Positions 51,601 to 63,390 of a stretch of 64,000 bases of DNA are shown here, piece after piece. The notes beneath the pieces are model-generated. The model had not been told where the DNA came from. It was given only the letters and a program-made list of their open reading frames with translations, and did no database searches. The translations under genes were made by a program, and so were the position numbers. Position 1 is the stretch's first letter; each line of letters starts with the position of its first letter. The stretch spans positions 62,001 to 126,000 of the forward strand of contig CAMPDV010000118.1 of the NCBI GenBank assembly GCA_946699065.1. The letters run 5' to 3'. Source of the stretch: Loxodes magnus (taxonomy: Eukaryota > Ciliophora > Karyorelictea > Loxodida > Loxodidae).

Positions 51601-53641
51601 TGATTCATCTAAAAAATAGTGTTTGAAAAGTGAAAATTGTAATTCTCCAGGATCACAATGTGGAATAGTTTGTAATCTGGATTAGATATCTTGTGGAAGT
51701 TAATGTTATAAAAAAAGCGAAAATTAGTGCTTAGGTAATATTAATTGTCCAGTTCCAAGTGAATAATGTGGAAAAATATGCAAGTTGAATGAAAATTCTT
51801 GTGGAGGGTTGTGTTATAACATAAATTAATAGCAATGCTTAAGTACTTCTGATTGTGATAAATCTGGAGTAACTTGTGGTTAAATTTGCAAAATTGGCGA
51901 AAATATTTGTGGAGGTAAATGCTATAATCCAAGTAAATAAAAATGCTTATAAGCTTTTAATTGCTCTAATCCAGGTAGATAATGCGGATAACCTTGCAAT
52001 TTAGATGAAAAATTATGTGGAAGTAAATGTTATAACCCTAAAAGTTATAAATGCTGAGAAACAAATGATTGTCCTCTGAATAATCCAAGCTGTTCATATC
52101 CTTGTAAGCTTGGAGAATAACCATGCGGAGGATAATGCTATATATAAAGTAAAAAAAAATGCTTAGGAACTATAAATTGTAAGAATCCAGGAATAAAATG
52201 CGGGTAACTTTGTAACATAGCCGAAAAGTCATGTGGTGGAATTTGCTACAAAGAATCATAAAAGATATGCTTAAGATCAAAAGAATGCTTTGATACAGTT
52301 GATACATGTGGAACACTTTGCAATATAGGAGAGCAACTATGTGGCGGAATTTGCTATAAATAAACCTAAAAGTTGTGCTTAGGAAATAGAAATTGCTATG
52401 AAGGAGATTCTACTTGTGGTACTCTTTGTAATCTAGATGAGAAATCATGTAGTGGAGTCTGTTACAAAGAATCATAAAAGATATGCTTAAGAAATAGTAA
52501 TTGTCATGAAGGAGATTATACTTGTGATACTCTTTGTAATCTAGATGAGAAATAATGTGGTGGAATTTGCTACAAAGAATCATAAAAGATATGCTTAAGA
52601 AATAGTAATTGTACTGAAGGAGATTCTACTTGTGGAACTCTTTGTAATGTTGACGAGTTATTATGTAATGGAGAGTGTGTCAAAAAAAATGAAAAAGTGT
52701 GCTTATGAAATAAAAACTGTACTGAAGGAGATTCTACTTGTGGAACTCTTTGTAATGTTGACGAGTTATTATGTAATGGAGAGTGTGTCAAAAAAAATGA
52801 AAAAGTGTGCTTATGAAATAAAAACTGTACTGAAGGAGATTCTACTTGTGGAACTCTTTGTAATGTTGACGAGTTATTATGTAATGGAGAGTGTGTCAAA
52901 AAAAATGAAAAAGTGTGCTTATGAAATAAAAACTGTACTGAAGGAGATTCTACTTGTGGAACTCTTTGTAATGTTGACGAGTTATTATGTAATGGAGAGT
53001 GTGTCAAAAAAAATGAAAAAGTGTGCTTATGAAATAAAAACTGTACTGAAGGAGATTCTACTTGTGGAACTCTTTGTAATGTTGACGAGTTATTATGTAA
53101 TGGAGAGTGTGTCAAAAAAAATGAAAAAGTGTGCTTATGAAATAAAAACTGTACTGAAGGAGATTCTACTTGTGGAACTCTTTGTAATGTTGACGAGTTA
53201 TTATGTAATGAAGAGTGTGTCAAAAAAAACGAAAAAGTGTGCTTATGAAATAAAAATTGTACTGAAGGAGATTATACCTGTGGAACTCTTTGTAATGTCA
53301 ATGAGTTATTGTGCAATGGATTATGTTATAATGAAAATTAATAAATATGTGTAGGAAACAGTAACTGTACTGATGGAAATTCAACTTGTGGAACTCTCTG
53401 TTATACAAATGAGAAATCTTGCGGAGGAATTTGCTATGAAGAAAGTGTTTAAAAATGTATTGCCACTTCAAATTGCTAAGATCCAGGATTTTTTTGTGGT
53501 TTAGTTTGTCTTTTGGATGAGGATTCTTGTGCTGGATAATGCTATAAAGTCTCAGAGAAGATTTGTACAGCTACAGATGATTGCGTAGAACCTGGACCTT
53601 TATGTGGGAAGATATGCATGAAAGGTTAGACTTTTTGTTGA
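48686..53641 (+). CDS. Giant secreted cysteine-rich tandem-repeat protein (copy 2)
   Basis: Paralogue of the gene at 6823-11994 in the second duplication copy: 1651 codons, the same signal peptide, about 45 units. The frame is kept over the whole length although the units have been shuffled and amplified differently. The 72-codon length difference is exactly two units. Seven in-frame TGAs are present (52055 and six spaced 108 bp from 52706 to 53246). The N-terminal part lacks the TGA that copy 1 has at 8056; here the codon is TCA. Conserved frame plus unit turnover argues for a protein under selection rather than two dead genes, provided TGA is sense. Confidence 0.8.
52600..53265 (+). repeat. 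108-bp tandem repeats within the cysteine-rich gene (copy 2)
   Basis: Six almost identical 108-bp units, each with the TGA in C-L-(TGA)-N-K-N-C, occupy the place where copy 1 has a different mix. The expansion is therefore younger than the segmental duplication. Confidence 0.9.
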
Positions 53642-53976
53642 TTATCTTTAAATTTTACTTAAATTTAACTAAAATAATCTTGTTACATCTTTTCATTATT
53701 GGAATTGCTTCATTTATTTTAAGATTCATAATATTATTTAAAAATTTTTCATTTCTTCACACTTTCATCTTTATCTTCTTCATCAGTTTATTCCTTCTAT
53801 TCTTCATTTTACTCTTCATATTCTTCTCCTCCTCTTTATCTTCCTCATTCTCTTCATCTTTTTCTTGATCTTTAACTTCTTCTCCCTTAGTTGCAGAATT
53901 TTCTAATCAATCATCTTTTTCCAGTTCAAATAATTCTAATATCCTTGAATTTTACTTTTTTATAATAATATATTAC

Positions 53977-54437
53977 AATTAAATTAATAAATTTACATTG
54001 CTCTAGCATTATTGGGTTAATCATGATAAAATGAGACTTTTGTTTTTATCAATTTTTCAATTGAGCTCATTGCACAAAATGGTGAATGCATTATTCTAGA
54101 AAATATTCTGGCTTGCTAAGTTTTTGACTTTTGTCTTGATTTCTTCTCCTCGACGCTGATTCTTGATTCTTCTTGTGTTAAACCTGCCAAAGCAAAGAAA
54201 ACATTTTGCTAATTATGGGTACATACAGTTACCCAAACTAAGAACAAGCAGATTTTTTTTTGCTTCCAGCATTTCCAAAGATTTCTAGCCTTTCTTCAAA
54301 GTTCTACCTTGTCTTGTGCATATTTCCAAGCACTCAAATTCTCTAGTTTAAAACTCAGAGCAAAATACAGCTTTCAGTTCGGTCCGGGACGGCGGCATGC
54401 GGAAAGTAGGATTGTTGTCTATTCTAAAAGTTTTTTA
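53977..54437 (-). mobile_element. ORF1-type element fragment, N-terminal block (copy 2)
   Basis: Duplicate of 12330-12790 with a few substitutions near 54300-54420. Same homology to 61960-62400. Confidence 0.5.
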
Positions 54438-54646
54438 ATATTAGTTAATTTTATATATTATAATATTTTTAATTTATTAAATATATTTTTACTTCAAACT
54501 TTTATAGATTTATCAACTTAAAAATTTTAAAATTATCTTTCTTGTTTATTTGAATTTAAATTATAGTAGACTTAATCTAAAATTAGATACAATAATTCAC
54601 TTTAATAAAAGAGTTATTGTATGAAGCTTCACATTTAATTCAGTTC

Positions 54647-55067
54647 CTCTTGTTATATAAGTTTAAATTTTTTAATTTTCTTCTCTTCTCGTTTATTTTC
54701 TTACATCTTCTCGCTTTTCTTCATGCTTCTAATACTTTCTTTTAATTCAACCTGCAACTCTGTTTGTTTTGAAATGTTTTTTAAATAATAATCGTTTTTT
54801 AGATTGCAAATTACTACGAAATTTTTTATTAGAAGGTCTGCATCAGTTTATTTATGAGAAATAAACTGTTATTTTATGTAGATTTGATCATAAGTTATTA
54901 GTATTTACAAGTTTTTTCCAGTAAATTTATCAGAAAGATTTCTAAGTGAGTCCAAAGAGTAGACACATTCGAAGATATGCTTATATGGATCTTTATTTCT
55001 GCATGGACAGAGTACGTTTTTCACTGTCCAGCACGTATATAAATAATTCTGAAAGTTATAAGATTAA
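54647..55067 (-). mobile_element. LINE ORF2 C-terminal zinc-finger fragment (copy 2)
   Basis: Duplicate of 13000-13420, with the same Cys/His spacing. Confidence 0.6.
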
Positions 55068-55291
55068 ATGCGCAACGAAAGATTGAAATAATTTCTTGTC
55101 TTTATTCCTTGTTAATTTTAGTAAAATTTATTTCAGGATATTTCTGAAGTCCTTCAAGTTTCTCTCTGAATATCTATGCTGTGAGCATGTCTCTATAGCG
55201 AAGATTTGCTTCTTAATAAATTATTTTTCTTGCAAATCGATTTAATTTATAAAAATAATAAGGAGATTCAAAAGTAACCCTTTATATATTA

Positions 55292-55948
55292 ATGAATTAA
55301 TTAATTAATTTATGTGATTTCACCTTTATTTGGTTAATTACAAATTAAAAGTTTAAAGTTAAATAAAAGAGACTTCATATTTTCTTGGATCTTGTTTATC
55401 ATACGTTCTAAGGATTCTTACCCTATTTTTTCTTAGAGTTTCTGATAGATCTATTCCCATTCATTTCTTATTAAATTCGTTAATTGTATGCTATATGTTT
55501 GGAGCTTCTTTGTTTAGCTGGAGTATTTTTTCCTGTATATTTTACCTTCTTGATTACATAATATATCCTGAAAATATTTTCCCATTAGTTTTCTACTATT
55601 TTCTTTTATTTTCATTAGAATTGGAAGCTGCTTCTAACTTTGTGCCCTGGTTATTTACATTATCAACATCTCATTATTTTCTAATAGGGAATATAATTTG
55701 TTTTAGGCTGTTGCTCTACATCCATCGAATCATTAATCTACATTTTTTGCAGTGATATGCTTTCATTTAACTCTGCGAATTGATTAAATTTAGTTTCTAA
55801 TTATTCTATTCTAATAATTCCTAACTATTTATTTTCTATTTATTTTCTTATTAATTAATCATCAGATATTCAATTTTTCTTTCGAGTTCTTGTACAGTTC
55901 TTTAAAGTTTAAAATTTTCTAATTACATGACTTTGAGTTCTTAAGTAT
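55292..55948 (-). mobile_element. Zinc-knuckle ORF1 element (copy 2)
   Basis: Duplicate of 13645-14300 with one extra T near 55910. It shows the same C-W-Q-C...H pattern. Confidence 0.6.
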
Positions 55949-56036
55949 TTTTTATTAATCGTAATTTGACTAAGATAACTCCTTTTGAGAAGAGATATTT
56001 TACAAGTAATTTTCAATTTTTATATTAATAACAATT

Positions 56037-58480
56037 CTAGCCTTTTTCTATTAAAGAAATTTAGCAAATTATTCAAGATACACCTAATGGTAAAGTAGAA
56101 GGCCCAGATAATATCAAAGTTGAGCTATTAAAATATGGATAACATTATCTTACCTAAATTCTTCACTCTTTCCTGAATAATATGCTGGGACTCGAAAGAA
56201 TACCATAGAAATTAAATATTTCAATCATTATTCCTATTTTCGAAAAAGGAAATAAAAATGATTGAAAAATTGACTATTCATCTCTCTAATAAGTATGGCT
56301 TTAAAATTATAAGATAAACCCTTAAAATGAGATTATATAATTGATATATGAAAGAAATTTAGTACATTAAAATTAAATGGGATTTTTGAAAAAGAAACAA
56401 ACAAAAATGTAAATTTGAAGTATTTAGTAAATAAAAGACAAATTTCGTAAATAAGCAAAGGAAAAAACTAAATTAGTAGCAATTTTATAGATTTGGAGAA
56501 ATGTTCGATTATATAGAGAGAAAATTACTCTTTGATTAACTAAAAATGTTAAAAATATCTCTAGGCCTTATAAATGCTTTATAATTTTCTTATAGTAGAT
56601 AAATTCTTCTTTTTTAATAGATGGAACATAATCAAGAAGACTTTAATATAATAATGGAGCAATGCAAGGTAGTTCAAATGGGCCAGCAATAGCATTGCTA
56701 TACTATGATTTTATAATTCGATAGTTAGAAAACAAAACTTATATATTTGGGATTAAATGTAATAAATTTGAAAACAGCATTACTTGAAGAGGATGGCAGA
56801 TGATTTAATCCTACTATCTAAATCAGAAAGTAGTATGTAGAATCTAAAAATTAAAAAATAGAATTTTAGATGAACATACTTAATAAAAAAAAATGGAAAA
56901 AACCCCGGTAATATAAACCTTAAATTCTAACCTAATAGATCATCCAAAGTCCTAGTTTACTAACAGGAATCATGAATTCAAAAAAGATAAATCTACTCTT
57001 GTTAAGGATTGAGAAATATTGAATTTCCTAACAAATTTAAAAAGCTTGAGAAACCCCATGAGCAAGACATTATTTAACTTTATTCCTTAAATAAGAAAAT
57101 GAATACAGAAATTTAAACCCTGAAGACAGAAAACTAGAATCTTAAGCTCTTTTGTGAGATAAAAAAGGAAGATAAAGGCTAGGTAAGCTAATTTTTGTTT
57201 TAAATTGAAGCCTTAACTTCCAAATTGTATTGATAGAAAAAAGCCTAGCAGCAAATTCATAGAAAATTGAAGAAGAAGACTAATTACAAATTAAAAAATA
57301 CTAACCTCAAATAGATGAGATGAAAATAGAACAAAAATTTAAACACAATAAAAACTTTACTTCAAGCCTTAATAAAACGTTGCTATTGTTGTAAAAAGAT
57401 TAAATATTAATGGAGATAAAATCTAAAGTTAAGAAAAGTGCTTGAGCAGCACCGAAATGAATTTGGAACATCAAGAAGACTATATTTAAACTGCTTTGGA
57501 GGTATTTATATAAAGAAGTCAGTATTATACTAAAGTGTGACATTAGTCAAACAGGATCTTTGTAATTAATAGTAGCAAAATAAACAACTTCAAAAGGACA
57601 ACGATGACCTTAGAATTTATTTAGAGAAGCTGGAGAAAAATTACAAGAAGAAGGAAGAACAATTCTATTAGCTTATAGGAGAGAAAGAAGAATTATCTCA
57701 GTTTTCAATTGATTCAGACGAAGATATGTACAGTTGAGTGATGGATATAAAAACTTTTGTTGCCTTTATTTTTAGGAAGCGTCTCCTCTAATTAAAGATG
57801 GTCCTAACCCTTTTAGTTAAAACTAATTAATTAATTAGATGAACATGCTTAAAAATAAATATTACTAAATGTGAACCTATATAATTTTAGAAAAGAAAGG
57901 AAAATAAGCCAAACTAGAATTATAGGTTAACAAGAAGCCAATCATTTAAAATCAATAAGTTACATATTTAGGAATATTATCGCATTAAAAAAAAACCTCA
58001 TTAATCACTGTGAGGAAGCATGGTTTAAATATTTAGCTGCATTAAAGAAAACTGTATATTAGTTAATTAGTTATAAAAATGTGACACCTTTACATTTTAA
58101 AAACCTATATCAACTCTTTATTTTACCTAAAGTATAATAAGGAGAAGAATTAATACCTTAAACTGTTTAAAAAGGTATCACTTCATATTGAATAAAATTA
58201 ATTCAAGTATGAGATTCATATCAAGAAAAGCTTTCTAAGCAGAATCAAGATCTTTTAATAAATCATGCTATGTATATTAAAACTTACTTCAATTTAAACA
58301 TATTATGCTCTAAAGCTTTTTAAATTTTTTACAAAATTAGTAAAGAAAGTTTAGGAAAAATTAATTCGAAAATTGGAAGAATATGTGAAAATAACTGAAA
58401 AGAAGGATATTAATAATATAATGACGTGATGAAGATGGCCCAGTTTTATAATATTGATTTAAATGACAAAAATATAAGCC
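56037..58480 (+). mobile_element. LINE ORF2 with reverse transcriptase, decayed (copy 2, 5' part)
   Basis: Duplicate of 14390-16830, with the M-A-D-D motif near 56792. In this copy the LINE is interrupted at 58480 by an ORF1-only element and resumes at 59328 with its C-terminal zinc-finger region, so the host LINE was longer before insertion. Confidence 0.75.
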
Positions 58481-59317
58481 AAAAAAATGGATTAATCTCT
58501 TCGACTCTCAAAAAATTAACTTAGAAACCTAAAGAGAAAAGCAGCAAAAGAAATTTAGAAAAAGTAATAACAATAGGAGGAGTCAAGCTCTTCTTCAGAA
58601 GGTAAAGTTATGGTAGGATAAATAGAGATAAGTTAACCTAAAAACGAGACTAATCAAAAACTTTAAATTTAATTAGACCAAATGTAAAAAGTAATCTCAA
58701 ATTATGAAGAAACAACTTACAACTTAGGCGATAAAATACGGGAACTAATGAGTAACATAGAAGATTAGAACAACGAATTACTAATACTTAGAAGATAACT
58801 TATTTGTAGCAAATTAATAACGGAAGAATAACTCTGAACTTAATCATAATAAAATTTTAAATACGACACAAAAATGGAAATAGAAAAAATACCAATAGAA
58901 TTAAAAACAGAATTGAATCCAGAAAAAGAAATGATTGCTACAAGTTTCATTAAAAGATTAGAAAATATAGAAAATAATTATCATAAAAAAGAACGAAATA
59001 AAGACAATAATACAAACTTTGTTGATGTTGCAAATCAAATCAACATATTTTAAAAAACTGTTGATAATGAAAGAAAATAAACGAATAAGAGCAGAAAAGA
59101 ACATGGAGACAACTCAATAAACTATGAATAACTCCAACAGGGATCTACAAATAAAAGCTTTTTGCAAGACCACTTGAACGGTTACAGTGGTAACCTTCCA
59201 CTTAATAAAAAGGTCGTGGATCACACCCACGTTAAAAAAACTGTCCGCAGGAACTGGTTGCAATTCCAGAGAATGCAAAACTCTACTAACTTTAAGTATA
59301 TTATTATTATTATTATT
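58481..59317 (+). mobile_element. ORF1-only non-LTR element, coiled-coil type (copy 2, complete)
   Basis: An insertion of about 837 bp in a LINE, flanked by AAATATAAGC at 58470-58479 and 59318-59327 (10-bp target-site duplication). It begins AAAAAAATGG and ends in (ATT)n. Almost the whole element is one frame from the ATG at 58487: M-D-Q-S-L-R-L-S-K, a poly-Gln/Ser stretch, a coiled coil around residues 55-115, one in-frame TGA (L-W-T-Q), a lysine-rich middle and a C-terminal R-R-N-W-L-Q-F-Q-R-M. There is no clear stop before the tail. No reverse transcriptase or endonuclease is encoded, so it would depend on a LINE for movement. This resembles mammalian HAL1 (half-LINE) elements in layout. 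Confidence 0.8.
59165..59285 (+). other. Clustered hairpins at the 3' end of the ORF1-only element
   Basis: Near the 3' end three short hairpins follow one another: GGTTAC-AGTG-GTAACC, CGTGG-ATCACAC-CCACG and CTGG-TTGCAATT-CCAG. The region is GC-rich compared with the rest of the element and is conserved in all three copies (17525-17640 and, inverted, 26560-26680). LINE reverse transcriptases often bind 3' RNA structure, so this may be the recognition site. It also lies in the coding frame. Confidence 0.45.
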
Positions 59318-59327
59318 AAATATAAGC

Positions 59328-59800
59328 AGAATCTAAAAATATTTGCTAAGCATGTTAATAACTAAATAAAAAATAGATTTTATAGAGATTCGATTCAAAG
59401 AATTAATAGAATGACTACAGCTAATATTTTTGCTTAATAATTTCAAAATTTGACTTAGTTTACAGAAATAACATATTCAAAATTTAATAAACATTATACA
59501 AGAGAAATTAATAGCATATATAAAATAAGAATTTAGTCTTACAGTTTTACGAAGGATTTATAAGATCACAATTTCTCTATTGATAATCCGAAATGTAAAT
59601 GTGGAGAATATAACATACATGAACATATTATGATATGTATATATTATTAACACTTAAGAGAATGATTTTAATAAAAGGCAGGGAACCATGATATTAGAAG
59701 ACTGATACTTTATGATCAGATATATATCAATTAATCCCATAGAAAATAATTAGAATATTTAAATCTTTAGATAAAATTTTAAATTAAAGCTTCTATCTTA
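59328..59800 (+). mobile_element. LINE ORF2 C-terminus with CxC/His/Cys finger
   Basis: Continuation of the LINE interrupted at 58480. It reads A-K-H-V-N-N-Q-I-K-N-R-F-Y-R-D, M-T-T-A-N-I-F-A-Q-Q-F, then the finger P-K-C-K-C-G-E-Y-N-I-H-E-H-I-M-I-C and L-R-E-W-F-Q-Q-K-A-G (W is TGA), ending L-Y-D-Q-I-Y-I-N-Q-S-H. The finger is the standard C-terminal motif of many LINE ORF2 proteins. A second, zinc-knuckle ORF1-only element is inserted directly behind it at 59811. This stretch is absent from duplication copy 1. Confidence 0.7.
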
Positions 59801-59810
59801 TAGAATTTAA

Positions 59811-60701
59811 ATAAAATGGAAGGCTTAAAGAAAGGTTTCTACACCACCTCCAAGAAATAGGAGAGGAAACCAGAAGCCACTCTTAATCAGTCGTCTTACA
59901 CTTAACCCTAATCTTCTTCTTAATAAGACTAAACTCCGGTGAAGTAATATTAATCTTCCTTACCCAGGGAAGAATATCCAATTGCTAGGGCAAGCCATGA
60001 ACTCACTCCGTCAACGCAGGAAAAGCCAAGGAAGCAGCCTAAGTCGGCCCTACATTAGGAGGTGTCGGTAGTCTATCCATCCGGGTAGTTGAGCATAGAA
60101 CAACTAATCAAGGTAGTCATAAACCTATAGGAAGAGGTTAAGAAGCTCAAGAGGGAAAATACGAAGCTAATGGATTTAATTGAGCAACAGGACTCAAGAG
60201 AGCTTCGAATGGCAAATTGGGAAAGGGAGCTTGACACTCTCTGGAAGTATCAGTAGGAAGAGTTGAAACAGATGAGCGCCTCAATAAAAACGATACAAGA
60301 TTAGAATAAGGAAATAATATTAAGTTAGAGACAAGAAATTCCTAAGATCGACAAAATGGAAATAGAAGAAGAGCAGGTAATCAAGATGGAGCCAGCTAGA
60401 AAAATAAAGAAGAAATGTTACTTTTGTAAAAGCCAGAATCATCTGTACAGAAGATGTAAGAAATTCTAGAAATTCAAGAAAGAATACTGAATTAAAGAAG
60501 AAAAGGAAAGGAAGAAACTGTATTGCAATAAAGACGGACAAATATACAAGAAAAAATAAAAACAATCAAGAACTTCAAGAATATAGAAGATGAGAATTGG
60601 GACAAGAGAGAATCAAGAAGAAAAACCACCAAGATTAAAAAACTTTTATTTTATGCGGCGGCTTGAAGCTACTGCAGAACATTTAAATTGAATTGAATTG
60701 A
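59811..60701 (+). mobile_element. Complete ORF1-only element with zinc knuckle and target-site duplications
   Basis: An 891-bp insertion flanked by the 16-bp repeat ATCTTATAGAATTTAA at 59795-59810 and 60702-60717. It starts five bases before its ATG and ends in (TTGAA)n. It consists almost wholly of one ORF and has no reverse transcriptase or endonuclease, so it is non-autonomous. Low decay and a perfect target-site duplication point to a young insertion, in the 3' part of a LINE. Confidence 0.85.
59816..60691 (+). CDS. ORF1 protein with coiled coil and CCHC zinc knuckle
   Basis: 291 codons from the ATG at 59816 to a TGA at 60689 inside the tail. The N-terminus (M-E-G-L-K-K-G-F-Y-T-T-S-K-K) is shared with the ORF1 at 23621. 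Residues about 30-80 are Ser/Gln/Pro-rich. Residues 91-190 form a coiled coil (L-I-K-V-V-I-N-L-Q-E-E-V-K-K-L-K). The zinc knuckle is C201-F-C204...H209...C214 (CX2CX4HX4C), as in nucleic-acid-binding Gag/ORF1 proteins. The C-terminal part (K-E-Y-W-I-K-E-E, L-Y-C-N-K-D-G-Q-I-Y) is basic. Codon 225 is TGA; homology with the 25553 ORF1 continues past it, so it is read as Trp, otherwise the protein would stop at 224. Two other Trp are TGG. It likely coats element RNA and supports its movement by a LINE reverse transcriptase in trans. Confidence 0.8.
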
Positions 60702-60717
60702 ATCTTATAGAATTTAA

Positions 60718-61099
60718 TTATTAATTCCATAATACTCTATGAACCTTCCATTTCAGTCCAAGGAACCATCTTTTTGACATATTCTACTTTAGTTATCATT
60801 GATAAGAATGTATTTAAATTTATAATAGTATATGACTGATAAAAATAAAAACATCAAATATGCTAAAATTTTTAAAGTTAAAGCTATAGCTCAAGAGGTG
60901 ATCAAGAAGGAATTTCCAATTGTGAATTTGACTAAGAACTTAAGATTTTAAATGTCGTATTTGACTAGTCATTTCGCCATAGGTTTGGAAAGGAACATGT
61001 AATCGCTTTGAAAGAGTCCTATTCTTTGGTGACTAAGAGATAAATCTTTCCCACAATTAGATGAAGGACCTCATGGGAACAATTTGTTATATAGATATT
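60718..61099. other. Flank of the zinc-knuckle element
   Basis: No gene recognised. It contains moderately GC-rich patches near 60880-61080 that may be the 3' end of the minus-strand ORF1 element. Confidence 0.3.
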
Positions 61100-62600
61100 T
61101 TAATTATTGGCATTTTTAACAAAATAGATTAATATGAAGTCACCTTTATTTGGTTTACCACAATTCAAAGAATTTAATGTTAAATAATACGTTCACCTCA
61201 AACTTGCTTGGGTCTTCATTGCCATAAATTTTATTAATTTTTAGATTATTTTTCTTGGTTTTTTCCGATAGGTCAAATCCCAATAATTTTTTTAAATTCA
61301 TTCTCTGTTTATTAGATACAGCGGCTTCCTTGCTTAGTTAAGTATTTTTATATATAAAGTAAACCATCACTTATGCAATATATTTTAAATATATCTTACC
61401 ATTATTTACCTATTATTCTCTTTTATTTTTATTAAATTAGTAACAACTTAGTACTTTATGCTCTGGCCGCTTGCAATATCAGTATGTCATTAATTCCAGA
61501 TAGGGTATATCTAATGTTGGGGATTACTATTCTATATCCATTGGATCATTGAGTTATTAGTATTGTTCTTGCTTAGAACTTCTGGAATTTTAAATTTCCT
61601 TTATGATATATTCTTTTTATATTATCTTCCTTAAATTTGCTATAGGGACGGTTTAGAACTAATTCTAATCGTAAAGTTGAGCTTTCCGATTTAAAAATGT
61701 TCATAGAGTATATTGAATCATTAATTCATTAATAAAGTTTCCTAAAATTCATTTTATTTTTTAGTTCTCCATCTAAAGGAGGTAAAAATTTTTGGCCACA
61801 TCCTGCTGAAAGTTATTATGTTTTGTTGAAGAAGTAATGATGCTGTATGCTTATGATTTATCATAGAGACTCATCACATAGTAAAAAATTTTAAGTATAC
61901 AGTTTTTCGTTCTTATTGTTTGACTTATTTTTAATTATTTATAATAATAATAGTATAATAATTGAATAATATATCTCTACAATTATTAAATTAACAGAGA
62001 TAAAAGAATCTATTGCTTTTATCAATTTTTTAATTTATCACATTGCATTAAATGGTGAATGCATTCTATTAAATATTTCTAACTTGTTAAGTCCTCGATT
62101 TCTGTTTTGTTTTTATTCTTTTTGTTGCTTATTTTTTCAATATTTATGTTAATTCTACCAAGATATATGATGCATCTAGCTACTTACGAGTACATACAGT
62201 TCTTCAACTTATGATTAAATGGACCTTTTTTTTAGTGTTTCCAAAAATTTATAGTCTTTCTTATAAATTCTTCCATATTTTCACGCTTAGTCCCAAGTAA
62301 TCCTAGTCCGCGCATGGCTACATACGGAAAGTAGGATTGTTACTTTGACTAAGATCTTTTCAATAAAATAATTTTTTAATAAATATATTTTAGATATAAT
62401 TAAACTTTATTTTAATAATTTAAAAGATGGTGGGAACTGAGAATGACCTTTGTGACAACACTTTCTGGTTTTATGGTTAGGAACAAGTTCCTTTCCTTTC
62501 GCTGAGAAAGCTCCTGGTCAGAGTCATTTTCTGAAGGGAACGCTGTCTTTGAGATTATCCGCTCTTGGTAGGGGCTTGAAGCCTGGCTGCTCATAGCGAT
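61100..62600 (-). mobile_element. ORF1-type element, minus strand, with degenerate zinc knuckle
   Basis: Begins at a minus-strand ATG at 62594 (M-S-S-Q-A-S-S-P-Y-Q-E-R, then S-E-N-D-S-D-Q-E-L-S-Q-R). It runs through a block homologous to 12330-12790 at 61960-62400, then reaches P-M-D-I-E-Q-Q-S-P-T-L-D and a knuckle read as Y-W-Y-C-K-R-P-E-H-K-V-L-S-C near 61470, homologous to 13645-14300. The first ligand Cys is Tyr and the frames change, so it is decayed. This copy shows the natural order of the two blocks that are separate fragments in the duplicated segment. Confidence 0.55.
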
Positions 62601-63390
62601 GGAGCTCCCTGGCAGCTATGCCTGGAGCACAATAGGATATCTTCGTTATTCCATAAAAGGGGAGTGTCGGGTCATGAAATCGGAAAGAGGTTCCGGTCCA
62701 AAAAATCTTTTAGTTGAAATAAATAATGACAACATGCATGGCAAAGAGAAGAGTTGTAGAGATTTTCAGACTTTTATATTTAACCTCAGAGCAATCTAGA
62801 GGTTGGGAGGAAAAAGATTGAAATACCTTCAAGAACGTCAAACATTTAATTTTATATTTGTATTCTAAATCCAGAAAGTTTTAAAACTTTAGTATCTTTA
62901 CAATACAACATATTGAAGAATCTTTTACCTAACTTAAGACGAAAATTTCTAAATTCTTATATAAATTTTTTATTGAAAAGCTATTTTAATTTCATAATTT
63001 TATTGTCTTTAATTATCTAATCTTTATTTAAAGTTAACATTTCCATTTTAGTTTTTTTTATCTTATTCTATTTTTAACTTATTTTAGTTTTTAAATTTTA
63101 AAATATGACAATTTGTTGTTGTAGTTCAATTTCACTTACCTTCTTTTATAAGAAAATGTATGAAGTAAATATTAAGTTTATTTTAATATAATTTATTATT
63201 AATTCAGCTAATTTTTATTTAAAAAGTAATGCTTCAGTTTAAATCAAGTTTTATCATGATGATATCTGCATCTGTCATTTAAATTTTTTAAATGCTTTAA
63301 TTCATTAGACTTCAACTTAAATCTTTACAATTGAAAAAATTCACTCAATTAATTAACTTAATTTTAGTAACTATTCTGTTTTGTCTGGAA
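62601..63390. other. No recognised gene
   Basis: 62601-62820 is GC-richer and may be the 5' part of the minus-strand ORF1 element. The rest is AT-rich without motifs. Confidence 0.3.

Larger units (their letters stand above)
41863..59319. repeat. Segmental duplication, copy 2
   Basis: Direct repeat of 1-17668. It carries every feature of copy 1 in the same order and orientation. At its right end the sequence continues into the C-terminal part of the LINE that copy 1 lost, so this is the parental context of the breakpoint. On the left, 41862 and below differ from anything seen in copy 1, which has no sequence before base 1. Confidence 0.95.

Noticed and set aside
59170-59280. tRNA gene or tRNA-derived SINE
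   Set aside because: Several hairpins are present, but spacing, anticodon arm and acceptor stem do not make a tRNA, and A/B-box matches are weak.
62599-62799. Plus-strand ORF starting M-E-L-P-G-S-Y-A-W
   Set aside because: No homology or neighbouring support. It lies opposite or next to the 5' part of the minus-strand ORF1 element and is probably a chance frame in GC-richer DNA.
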